A DNA stretch of 20,425 nucleotides from Actinobacteria bacterium casp-actino8. GTDB lineage: Bacteria > Actinomycetota > Acidimicrobiia > Acidimicrobiales > Ilumatobacteraceae. Positions 6,509 through 13,637 of this stretch are shown one piece after another (position 1 is the stretch's first letter; each line of letters begins with the position of its first letter). Where the stretch lies: the NCBI GenBank assembly GCA_001510455.1, contig LFFH01000017.1, positions 1 through 20,425 on the forward strand, given 5' to 3'. The notes beneath the pieces were generated by a model, which saw nothing but the letters and a program-made list of their open reading frames with translations, was not told the DNA's origin and searched no databases. Made by a program: the position numbers and the translations under genes.

Positions 6509-7723
6509 TCAGTTGGGGTCGAAGGTGAGGGGCAGTTTCTCGGGCCCGAAGATCGCCACCGTCGAGGGCTTCCAGGTGACGGCGCCGTCGATCTTCATGT
6601 TGGGCATACGGCGGGCGAGAATCGGCAGGGCTTCTTGCTGTTCGGCGCGAGCGAGAGCGGCACCGAGGCAGTAGTGGATACCCGATCCGAATGTCATCTG
6701 TGGTTGGCCGGCAGGTTCACGCCTGATGTCGAAGTCGTGAGCGGCGGTGAACACGTTCTCGTCGAGATTCGCAACGGCGAGTGCTGGTGCGACGAACGTA
6801 CCGGCGGGGAAGTGAATGCCCCGATACTCGATGTCGACGCTCGCGAAACGTCCGGTGCCTCGGACGGCTCCTGCGACCCGCATCGTCTCCTCGACCGCGC
6901 GAGGCGCCAGGTCGGGTTCCTCGGCGAGAGCGGCCCACTGATCGGGGTGTTCAGCAAGCAGGGCCACTGAGCAACCGAGTTGATTGCGCGTGGTGTCGGT
7001 GCCACCGACGATGACGGCTTGGACCATCATGACGAGTTCGTCCTCGGAGAGTTTGTCACCGGCTTCTTCAGCTGCGATGAGTGACGTGATGAGGTCTTCG
7101 GCCGGTTTGCGACGTCGATCGGCGATCAGTCCTCGTACGTACTCCTCGAGTGAATCTTGTGCTTCGATGATGAGGTCGACTTCGTCGGCGGCTGTGGCGT
7201 TGAAAATACGAAGGACGTCCTCGGCCCAACGACTGAAGAGTTGCCAATCCTTTCGGGGCGCGCCCAGCAACTCGCAGATGATCGGAATCGGGTAGTGCTC
7301 GAGCACGTCGACGGTCAGGTCACAGCGCCCCGACGGCGTATGCGGATCGAGAAGTTCATTCAGCACTTCCCGCATGAAGGGGCGGAGGGCGTCGGCCGAG
7401 CGCGGTGTGAACGACGACGCGACCAGCCGCCGCAGACGAGTGTGCGTGTCTCCTTCGGCCGACAAGATGGTCTCGCGACGTCTCTCGTTCAGCCGCGGAT
7501 CGGAGACGGCACGAAGTTCGGTGACGATGCTCGCCGCGTTGTGCCAACGCTTGTCGCGCAGGATCGCGACACAGTCCTCGTACGAGAAGACGACGTAGCC
7601 GAACGGGCCACGCGCCATCCAGGAGTCCCGGGCGATCGATTCGAGGTGGCGGCGCTGGTCCTCGGTGTCGGCGAGGCCGAAGTCGACGGTGGGCAGATTG
7701 ATTTGATCGACAGGGATTGCCAT
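6509..7723 (-). CDS. Cytochrome P450
   Basis: A soluble bacterial haem monooxygenase of 404 residues, the normal size. The signatures are all present: oxygen-binding helix I GGTDTT (240-245), E279-T-M-R282 of helix K, and the haem loop FGSGIHYCLGAALARAE with the thiolate ligand Cys352. HTRLRRL (94-100) is the helix-C motif. No ferredoxin or ferredoxin reductase gene is adjacent, so electrons must come from partners elsewhere. It is the first gene of a leftward pair with the aminotransferase and starts 56 bp from the divergent aldehyde dehydrogenase. A role in hydroxylating or N-dealkylating the amine handled by the neighbours is an inference. The ATG follows a TAGGTT box by 6 nt, supporting the start. 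Confidence 0.94.
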   Translation of the reverse strand: MAIPVDQINLPTVDFGLADTEDQRRHLESIARDSWMARGPFGYVVFSYEDCVAILRDKRWHNAASIVTELRAVSDPRLNERRRETILSAEGDTHTRLRRLVASSFTPRSADALRPFMREVLNELLDPHTPSGRCDLTVDVLEHYPIPIICELLGAPRKDWQLFSRWAEDVLRIFNATAADEVDLIIEAQDSLEEYVRGLIADRRRKPAEDLITSLIAAEEAGDKLSEDELVMMVQAVIVGGTDTTRNQLGCSVALLAEHPDQWAALAEEPDLAPRAVEETMRVAGAVRGTGRFASVDIEYRGIHFPAGTFVAPALAVANLDENVFTAAHDFDIRREPAGQPQMTFGSGIHYCLGAALARAEQQEALPILARRMPNMKIDGAVTWKPSTVAIFGPEKLPLTFDPN

Positions 7724-7729
7724 GAGGTG

Positions 7730-7735
7730 AACCTA
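7730..7735 (-). promoter_or_regulatory. Putative -10 box of a leaderless promoter (P450)
   Basis: Minus-strand TAGGTT stands 6 nt before the P450 ATG. It shares the 56-bp divergent region with the aldehyde dehydrogenase promoter, so a single bound regulator could control both. Confidence 0.5.
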
Positions 7736-7767
7736 GCCCTCTGCAGACCGCGCGACCCGTGCCGATC

Positions 7768-7773
7768 TAGTCT
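7768..7773 (+). promoter_or_regulatory. Putative -10 box of a leaderless promoter (aldehyde dehydrogenase)
   Basis: TAGTCT is followed by a 6-nt spacer and the ATG at 7780. No Shine-Dalgarno sequence can fit, which supports a leaderless mRNA. Confidence 0.5.
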
Positions 7774-7779
7774 CTCGGC

Positions 7780-9204
7780 ATGAAGACCTACCGGAATTTC
7801 GTCAATGGCCAGTACGTCGATGCCGCCGACGGGCGCACCATCCCGGTCGTGAACCCGGCCACCGGTGAGCAATACGCCACTGCTCCCTTGTCGGGCGCCG
7901 CCGACATCGACGCCGCCATGAGAGCCGCTTCCGACGCCTTCGATGCCTGGCGTGACACCCCGCCGAAGGATCGCTCACTCGCCTTGTTCAGGATCGCTGA
8001 CGAAATCGAGCGCCGAGGCGAGGAGTTCATCGCCCTCGAGTCCGAGAACTGCGGGAAGCCGATCGAGATCACCCGTTCGGAAGAGATTCCTCCCATGGTC
8101 GATCACGTCCGTTTCTTCGCAACCGCCGCTCGACATCTCGAAGGCAAGAGCGCCGGCGAATACGTCCCGAACATGACGAGTTACATCCGGCGCGAGCCGG
8201 TCGGTGTCTGCGCACAGGTCGCTCCTTGGAACTATCCGATGATGATGGCGGTGTGGAAGTTCGCCCCAGCGGTTGCGGCCGGTAACACGGTGGTTCTGAA
8301 GCCGAGCGACACGACGCCGGTCACCACCACACTCCTCGCCGAGATCTGCGCCGAGTTCTTACCGCCCGGTGTGGTCAACGTGGTGTGCGGCGATCGTGAC
8401 ACCGGCCGGGCGATGGTGAGTCATGAGACCCCGTCGCTCGTGAGCGTGACCGGTTCGGTTCGCGCCGGAATGGAGGTGGCCGAAGCGGCATCGAAGTCGT
8501 TGAAGCGGGTGCACCTCGAACTCGGAGGCAAGGCACCGGTGATCGTGTTCGACGATGCCGACATCGCAGCGGCAGCCGAAGGCATCGCCATCGCCGGTTA
8601 CTTCAACGCCGGCCAGGACTGCACGGCGGCCACGCGTGTTCTGTGCGCCCCCGGGGTCTACAAGGACTTCGTGGCGGCGCTGACCGAACAAGCCAAGGGC
8701 ACCGGCTGCGGCGCCCCCGACGAGGACGTGTTGTTCGGGCCGGTCAACAATCCGAATCAGCTCGCCCGGGTGTCGGGATTCTTCGATCGCCTGCCGTCGC
8801 ACGCCAGTGTCACCACCGGCGGTCAGCGGCAGGGAACGCAGGGCTACTTCTTCCCGCCCACCGTGGTGTGCGATCTGAAGCAGACCGACGAGATGGTGCA
8901 GACCGAGATCTTCGGACCGGTGATCACGGTTCAGACCTTCGCGGACGAGGACGAGGCCGTTCGTCTGGCCAACGGGGTCGACTACGGATTGGCCTCGAGT
9001 GTCTGGACCAAGGATTTCGGACGGGCCATGCGAGTCACCCGGCGACTCGACTTCGGGTGCGTCTGGATCAACACGCACATTCCGATGGTCGCCGAGATGC
9101 CGCACGGTGGGTTCAAGAAGTCGGGCTACGGCAAGGATCTGTCGGCCTATGCGCTCGACGACTACACCCGGATCAAGCACGTGATGGCCAACCTCGACAG
9201 TTGA
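7780..9204 (+). CDS. NAD(P)-dependent aldehyde dehydrogenase, aminobutyraldehyde/betaine-aldehyde type
   Basis: A 474-residue member of the ALDH superfamily that oxidises an aldehyde to the acid with NAD(P) in the cytoplasm. The catalytic nucleophile is Cys281 in FNAGQDCTAATR, the general base Glu247 in LELGGKAP, and the oxyanion Asn151 in APWNYP. The sequence order and the GQDC motif are typical of gamma-aminobutyraldehyde and betaine-aldehyde dehydrogenases such as E. coli PatD/YdcW. Length is normal. The adjacent Pot-type importer repeats the gene pairing of the E. coli ydcSTUVW locus, so an aminoaldehyde substrate is reasonable. A strong hairpin directly after the stop suggests it is mostly transcribed apart from the importer. 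Confidence 0.9.
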   Translation: MKTYRNFVNGQYVDAADGRTIPVVNPATGEQYATAPLSGAADIDAAMRAASDAFDAWRDTPPKDRSLALFRIADEIERRGEEFIALESENCGKPIEITRSEEIPPMVDHVRFFATAARHLEGKSAGEYVPNMTSYIRREPVGVCAQVAPWNYPMMMAVWKFAPAVAAGNTVVLKPSDTTPVTTTLLAEICAEFLPPGVVNVVCGDRDTGRAMVSHETPSLVSVTGSVRAGMEVAEAASKSLKRVHLELGGKAPVIVFDDADIAAAAEGIAIAGYFNAGQDCTAATRVLCAPGVYKDFVAALTEQAKGTGCGAPDEDVLFGPVNNPNQLARVSGFFDRLPSHASVTTGGQRQGTQGYFFPPTVVCDLKQTDEMVQTEIFGPVITVQTFADEDEAVRLANGVDYGLASSVWTKDFGRAMRVTRRLDFGCVWINTHIPMVAEMPHGGFKKSGYGKDLSAYALDDYTRIKHVMANLDS

Positions 9205-9233
9205 CGAGTCGTCCCGTGTGACGGGCCGACTCG
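9205..9233 (+). terminator. Strong hairpin after the aldehyde dehydrogenase gene
   Basis: The hairpin starts directly after the TGA. CGAGTCG pairs with CGACTCG, then after one mismatch CCCGT pairs with ACGGG around a GTG loop, giving 12 pairs in total. GGGTGTAGTTTT follows, so there is a short U run some bases later. Probable terminator. Confidence 0.6.
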
Positions 9234-9238
9234 GGGTG

Positions 9239-9244
9239 TAGTTT
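9239..9244 (+). promoter_or_regulatory. Putative -10 box for the importer operon
   Basis: TAGTTT lies just beyond the hairpin and about 50 nt before the GTG start of the ATPase gene. Unlike the leaderless genes, this one would have a leader with a purine-rich ribosome site (GGAGAGGGGGAG, 9273-9284). Confidence 0.35.
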
Positions 9245-9293
9245 TCGGGTCGTTGGGTCAGCGGTCGACTCCGGAGAGGGGGAGTGGCGAGTC

Positions 9294-10424
9294 GTGAGCG
9301 ATCAGGTCATCGAGCTGCGGGGTGTGAGCAAGTCGTTCGGCGACTTCCAGGCCGTGAAGTCGGCCGACTTCACCATCCGTCGGGGTGAGTTCTTCGCGAT
9401 GCTCGGACCGTCGGGTTGCGGCAAGACCACGACCCTGAAGATGATCGCCGGCTTCGAACAGCCCACCCTTGGGCAGATCGTTCTCGAGGGAGTCGACGTT
9501 TCGTCGGTTCCGCCGCACAAGCGAAACGTCAACACCGTCTTCCAGCAGTACGCGCTCTTTCCGCACATGTCGGTGGCCGACAACGTGGCTTTCGGACTGC
9601 GGGCCAAGAAGGTGCCCGAGTCCGAGATCAACTCGCGAGTGGGCGACATGCTCGACGTGGTGCGCTTGGGAGAGTTCGCCCGACGTCGTCCGGCTCAGCT
9701 CTCGGGCGGCCAGCAGCAACGGGTCGCCCTGGCTCGCGCTCTCGTGAACCTGCCGAGTGCACTCCTGCTCGACGAACCCCTAGCGGCCCTCGACCTGAAG
9801 TTGCGCGAAGCGATGCAGATCGAACTGAAGCGCATCCAACGAGAAGTCGGGATCACGTTCGTGTTCGTCACGCACGATCAGGGCGAGGCACTCACGATGT
9901 CCGATCGCATCGCCGTGATGAACGAAGGTGTGGTCGAGCAGATCGGTTCACCCGAAGAGATCTACAACCGACCCGAGAGTCTTTTCGTGGCCGGATTCAT
10001 CGGCTCGGCCAACCTCCTGCCCGGGAACGTCCGTGACGCGAACGCCGACGGGTGTGTCGTCGAGTTGTTGACCGGTCAGAAGATTGCGGCCACTGGACGG
10101 CATTCCGTGGGTGACAAGGTGTCGGTCATGCTTCGGCCCGAGCGACTGCACCCGGTCGCCGAGCGACCGGCCGACGGGTTCGGCCTCCAGGGCACGGTCA
10201 CCAGTGTCATCTTCCAGGGTGCGTGGCTCCGCGTGGTGATCGAACTGCCCGACGGCACCGAGCTGTCCACCGAGGCCGATGCCGACAGCGACCTACCGTC
10301 GTTGCGCCCGGGCCAGGAGCACTGGGTGGCATGGTCGAACACGGCGGCCTACGCACTGGCTGGCTGGCCCGAGCGGGCCGGAGCCACGGGCCTCGACGTC
10401 GACCACGTGGAGGCCGGACTGTGA
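9294..10424 (+). CDS. potA: Spermidine/putrescine-type ABC importer, ATP-binding protein
   Basis: The energy-coupling subunit of a polyamine-type ABC importer, 376 residues, bound to the inner face of the membrane. Walker A is GPSGCGKT (38-45), followed by Q-loop [10 protein letters not shown], signature [15 protein letters not shown], Walker [13 protein letters not shown] and H-loop [11 protein letters not shown]. The tail after about residue 240 (SANLLPGNV..., VMLRPERL...) is the TOBE regulatory domain of the PotA/FbpC group. The start is GTG at 9294, preceded by the purine-rich site GGAGAGGGGGAG. Genes for the binding protein and both permeases follow on the same strand. The Pot family covers putrescine, spermidine and other amines, and some paralogues differ, so the substrate is not certain. 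Confidence 0.9.
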   Translation: MSDQVIELRGVSKSFGDFQAVKSADFTIRRGEFFAMLGPSGCGKTTTLKMIAGFEQPTLGQIVLEGVDVSSVPPHKRNVNTVFQQYALFPHMSVADNVAFGLRAKKVPESEINSRVGDMLDVVRLGEFARRRPAQLSGGQQQRVALARALVNLPSALLLDEPLAALDLKLREAMQIELKRIQREVGITFVFVTHDQGEALTMSDRIAVMNEGVVEQIGSPEEIYNRPESLFVAGFIGSANLLPGNVRDANADGCVVELLTGQKIAATGRHSVGDKVSVMLRPERLHPVAERPADGFGLQGTVTSVIFQGAWLRVVIELPDGTELSTEADADSDLPSLRPGQEHWVAWSNTAAYALAGWPERAGATGLDVDHVEAGL

Positions 10425-10467
10425 TGGGTCGGACCGTCATGGACCGGGGACGCCCCGCCGATTTGAG

Positions 10468-10473
10468 TAGGGT
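10468..10473 (+). promoter_or_regulatory. Possible internal -10 box before the binding-protein gene
   Basis: TAGGGT occurs in the 103-nt gap between the ATPase and binding-protein genes, about 55 nt before the ATG. A promoter here would allow extra synthesis of the binding protein. Weak evidence: one hexamer and no -35. Confidence 0.25.
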
Positions 10474-10527
10474 GACCTTGCTCGTCCGTCGAACGACGAA
10501 GAGTTCACTGCACAAGGGAGGACACAG

Positions 10528-11676
10528 ATGAACGCACCGAAGCGAGGTTTTTCGCGTCGAGAATTGTTGATTCGCTCCGGCGTCGTCGGCGCGGCGGGCT
10601 TGTCGCTGCCGGCCATTCTGGCGGCGTGTGGTGGTGACGACGGTGGCGGCGGTGGTGCCGACGAACTGTTCGTCGAAAACTGGCCGTACTACATCGACCC
10701 GACCGAGGACGGTGCCACCGGAACGATCGATCGTTTCGTTGCGGCCAGTGGCGTGAAGACCACCTACTCCGAGGCCTACAACGACAACCTCGAGTACTTC
10801 GCCAAGATCCAGCCGCTCCTCGGTACCGGCAAGACCATCGATCCCGACATCATCATGCCGACGCAGTGGATGGCCGGTCGTCTCCGCAAACTCGGCTGGC
10901 TCGAGAAGCTTCCGGTCGACAAGGTGCCGAACGCGAAGAACTTGGAGGATGCCTTCAAGAATCCGCCGAGTGACCCGACCGGCGAGTACAGCCTGCCGTG
11001 GCAGGCCGGTACAGCAGGTATTGCGTACAACATCGACGTGACCGGCCGCGAGTTGAAGAGTGTCGCTGATCTCTTCGACCCGGCCTTCAAGGGCAAGATC
11101 GGCATGCTCACCGAAATGCGCGACACGATCGGTCTGTTGCTCCTCGGTCTCGGCATCAACCCGTCGACGGTCACCTCGTTCAACGAGGCGGCTCCGGCTT
11201 TCGAACAACTCGAGAAGGCCAAGGCCGACGGCCAGATCCGTGCTTTCACCGGTAACGACTACATGGATGACTTGTCGCTCGGAAACTTCGCCGCCTGTGT
11301 CGGTTGGTCGGGAGACATCCTGCAGTTGCAGGCCGACAATCCGAGTGCCCGTTTCGTGATCCCCGAGGAGGGCGGAACGCTGTGGTGGGACACGATGGTC
11401 GTGCCGAAGGGCGCCAAGAACACGGCTGCTGCTGCCAAGTTCATGGACTACGTGTACGACCCGGTTCAGGCCGCGCAGATCACGGCGTGGGTGCAGTACA
11501 TGTCGCCGGTCAAGGGCGTGCGCGACGAGTTGGCCAAGATCGATCCCGAACTGGCCGACGATCCGCTGCTCTTCCCCGACGATGCCACCCGAGCTCGCCT
11601 CTACGCCTTCGCCGACTTGAGCGACGACGTCGAAGCCGAGTTCGAAGAGGCCTTCTCGGCCATCACCGGGGCCTAG
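10528..11676 (+). CDS. potD: Spermidine/putrescine-type ABC importer, substrate-binding lipoprotein
   Basis: The extracellular solute-binding subunit, 382 residues. The N terminus has a twin-arginine motif (S9-R10-R11-E-L-L) followed by a hydrophobic segment and lipobox LPAILAAC with Cys34, so it is a Tat-exported lipoprotein, common in actinobacteria. The mature part starts ELFVENWPYYIDP, close to the N-terminal strand of PotD/PotF proteins (usually N-W-x-x-Y). LPWQAGTAGIAYN, then LTEMRDTIGLLLLGLGINPST and WSGDILQL are further family blocks. AAGGGAGG at 10514-10521 is a good ribosome site 6 nt from the ATG. The downstream permease gene starts 7 bases after the stop. Ligand-contacting residues cannot be assigned securely by eye, so polyamine specificity is inferred. 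Confidence 0.9.
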   Translation: MNAPKRGFSRRELLIRSGVVGAAGLSLPAILAACGGDDGGGGGADELFVENWPYYIDPTEDGATGTIDRFVAASGVKTTYSEAYNDNLEYFAKIQPLLGTGKTIDPDIIMPTQWMAGRLRKLGWLEKLPVDKVPNAKNLEDAFKNPPSDPTGEYSLPWQAGTAGIAYNIDVTGRELKSVADLFDPAFKGKIGMLTEMRDTIGLLLLGLGINPSTVTSFNEAAPAFEQLEKAKADGQIRAFTGNDYMDDLSLGNFAACVGWSGDILQLQADNPSARFVIPEEGGTLWWDTMVVPKGAKNTAAAAKFMDYVYDPVQAAQITAWVQYMSPVKGVRDELAKIDPELADDPLLFPDDATRARLYAFADLSDDVEAEFEEAFSAITGA

Positions 11677-11682
11677 ATCCTC

Positions 11683-12759
11683 GTGGCCGCGCCGGTCGTG
11701 TCGAGGGTGAGGTCTCTCACCGGATCCTCGAGCGAGCGGATCGGCCTCACGGGCCTCGTCCTCGTCGGCGTCGCCCTTCTTGCCGTCGGTGCGCGATGGG
11801 TCTCCGGGCCCATCGCGCTCGTCGTTCTGGCACTGGCCGCATTGGTGGTGGTCGGCTTCATCACCTTGGCAGTTCTCGGAAGTCCCGAGACCAAGCGCGC
11901 CTTGTCGCCCTATGGACTCTTGAAGCCGGGGTCGCTGTGGTTGGCGATCTTCTACTTGGCCCCGCTCTGGAGTCTTCTCAGGATCTCGTTGTCGTCGAAG
12001 GAGACCCGCTTCGCAGTGTTCCCGACCTTCACGTGGGAATTCAGCAATTACGGAAAGGCCTTCTCCGACTTCGGTCCGCAATTCACTCGAGCGTTTCTCT
12101 ACGCCGGTATCGCGACCCTTCTCACCATTTTGATCGGGTACCCCATCGCGTACGTGATCGCGTTTCGCGGAGGAAGGTTCCGCAACGTCCTGCTCGGTCT
12201 CGTCGTCATCCCGTTCTTCACGAGTTACCTCATCCGAACGATCGCCTGGACGTCGATTCTCGCCGACAGTGGACCAGCCGTGAAGGTACTCGACACTCTG
12301 CAACTCACCGGGGTGCTCGAGTTCCTGAACATCATGCAGGACGGCAAATTGATCAACACTCCGGCGGCGGTCATCGGTGGTCTCACTTACAACTTCTTGC
12401 CGTTCATGATCCTTCCGATCTACGTGAGTCTCGAGAAGATCGACGTGCGACTCGTCGATGCCGCCCAGGATCTCTTCTCATCGGGAGCTCGGGCATTCCG
12501 CAAGGTCGTGGTTCCGTTGTCGATTCCGGGGATCTTCGCCGGCACCCTTCTCACGTTCATTCCGGCGGCCGGTGACTTCGTGAATGCGCAGTTCCTCGGC
12601 AATCCCAACACCACCATGATCGGAAATTCGATTCAGGACCAGTTCCTGCGTCAGAACAACTACCCAGTGGCCAGTGCCATGTCGTTCGTCCTCATGGCCA
12701 TCATCACCGTGATGGTGATCGTCTACAGCCGCTTTTTCGGAACCGAGGATCTGGCGTGA
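11683..12759 (+). CDS. potB: Spermidine/putrescine-type ABC importer, permease 1 (PotB-like, extended N terminus)
   Basis: A membrane subunit of 358 residues. The core from about residue 78 has the usual six segments, and the cytoplasmic EAA loop RLVDAAQDLFSSGARAFRKVVVPL (256-279) docks on the ATPase. The protein is longer than typical PotB (about 285 residues): residues 21-40 and 42-65 form two additional hydrophobic segments ahead of the canonical first one (LWLAIFYLAPLWSLLRISL). The start is GTG at 11683, six bases after the binding-protein stop with no clear ribosome site, so translational coupling is likely. A later GTG (11698) would still include the extra segments. The gene is followed after 10 bases by the second permease. 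Confidence 0.88.
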   Translation: MAAPVVSRVRSLTGSSSERIGLTGLVLVGVALLAVGARWVSGPIALVVLALAALVVVGFITLAVLGSPETKRALSPYGLLKPGSLWLAIFYLAPLWSLLRISLSSKETRFAVFPTFTWEFSNYGKAFSDFGPQFTRAFLYAGIATLLTILIGYPIAYVIAFRGGRFRNVLLGLVVIPFFTSYLIRTIAWTSILADSGPAVKVLDTLQLTGVLEFLNIMQDGKLINTPAAVIGGLTYNFLPFMILPIYVSLEKIDVRLVDAAQDLFSSGARAFRKVVVPLSIPGIFAGTLLTFIPAAGDFVNAQFLGNPNTTMIGNSIQDQFLRQNNYPVASAMSFVLMAIITVMVIVYSRFFGTEDLA

Positions 12760-12769
12760 GGTCGAGATC

Positions 12770-13591
12770 ATGAGTGTGATGACCAAACGAGGGCGCGTCG
12801 GTCGAGTGGCCCTCAACGTTTTCGCAGCGTTCGGATTCCTGTATCTCTTCCTGCCGATCGCATTCATCGTCGCCTTCTCGTTCAACGACCCTCAGGGCAA
12901 GTTCAACATCGTCTGGAGCAAGTTCACCCTCGACAACTGGAAGGAACCTTTCTCCGACCGTGGGTTGACCGACGCCTTCGTCACCAGCTTGCAGATCGCT
13001 GCGGTGTCCACACTCATCGCCACCGTGCTCGGCTCGATGATCGCCATTGCGCTGTCGCGTTATCGGTTCAAGGGGTCGGCGGCCTACAACTTCTTCCTGG
13101 TCCTGCCGCTCACCACCCCCGAGATCGTTCTCGGTTCGTCTCTCGCCACACTTTTCCTCGGGCAGAGCGTCGTCGATTTCGGCTTCACGACCATCGTCAT
13201 CGCCCATGCGATGTTCCAGGTGAGCTTCGTCGCCCTCACCGTACGCGCCCGTATTCGGGGATTCGACTGGACTCTCGAACAGGCGGCCCAGGATCTCGGA
13301 GCCTCCCCGGTGCGGACGTTCTGGAAGGTCACGTTCCCGTTGATCCTTCCCGGAATCCTGGCTGCGTCGTTGCTGGCGTTCGCGTTGTCTCTCGACGACT
13401 TCATCATCACGTTCTTCAACGCCGGGTCCACTCTGACCTTCCCGTTGCAGATCTTCGGTGCCGCACGTGTGCAATTGCCACCGCAGATCAACGTGCTGGC
13501 CACGGTGATCCTGGTGGTCACGGTGGGCATCATGGCAACCGGTTCGCTCCTCGGTGAACGACGACGTAAGCGTCTCGGCCAGACGAGCTGA
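12770..13591 (+). CDS. potC: Spermidine/putrescine-type ABC importer, permease 2 (PotC-like)
   Basis: The second membrane subunit, 273 residues with six hydrophobic segments, the standard PotC length. LYLFLPIAFIVAFSFND near the N terminus and the EAA loop EQAAQDLGASPVRTFWKVTFPL (170-191) are family hallmarks, as is SLDDFIITFF after it. It would pair with the preceding permease to form the channel. The ATG at 12770 is 10 nt after the previous stop, and a second ATG at 12779 is possible. It is the last gene of the importer operon and converges on the sulfatase gene. Confidence 0.9.
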   Translation: MSVMTKRGRVGRVALNVFAAFGFLYLFLPIAFIVAFSFNDPQGKFNIVWSKFTLDNWKEPFSDRGLTDAFVTSLQIAAVSTLIATVLGSMIAIALSRYRFKGSAAYNFFLVLPLTTPEIVLGSSLATLFLGQSVVDFGFTTIVIAHAMFQVSFVALTVRARIRGFDWTLEQAAQDLGASPVRTFWKVTFPLILPGILAASLLAFALSLDDFIITFFNAGSTLTFPLQIFGAARVQLPPQINVLATVILVVTVGIMATGSLLGERRRKRLGQTS

Positions 13592-13610
13592 GTCATCTCG
13601 TCGGGCGTTC

Positions 13611-13630
13611 GATCGCCGGCCCGGCGAATC
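13611..13630. terminator. GC-rich hairpin between convergent genes
   Basis: TCGCCGG (13613-13619) and CCGGCGA (13621-13627) are perfect inverted repeats around one C, and they extend outward to GATC/AATC with one bulged base. The element sits between the importer's last gene and the sulfatase stop, so it may terminate both. No U tract is present. Confidence 0.45.
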
Positions 13631-13637
13631 GCGCGTG

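Noticed and set aside
10207..12303. Very long minus-strand open frame (698 codons) opposite the importer genes
   Set aside because: It runs antisense to three well-identified genes and its product is Arg/Asp/Glu/His-rich without any domain. In GC-rich genomes the antisense frames lose stop codons, so this is a shadow.
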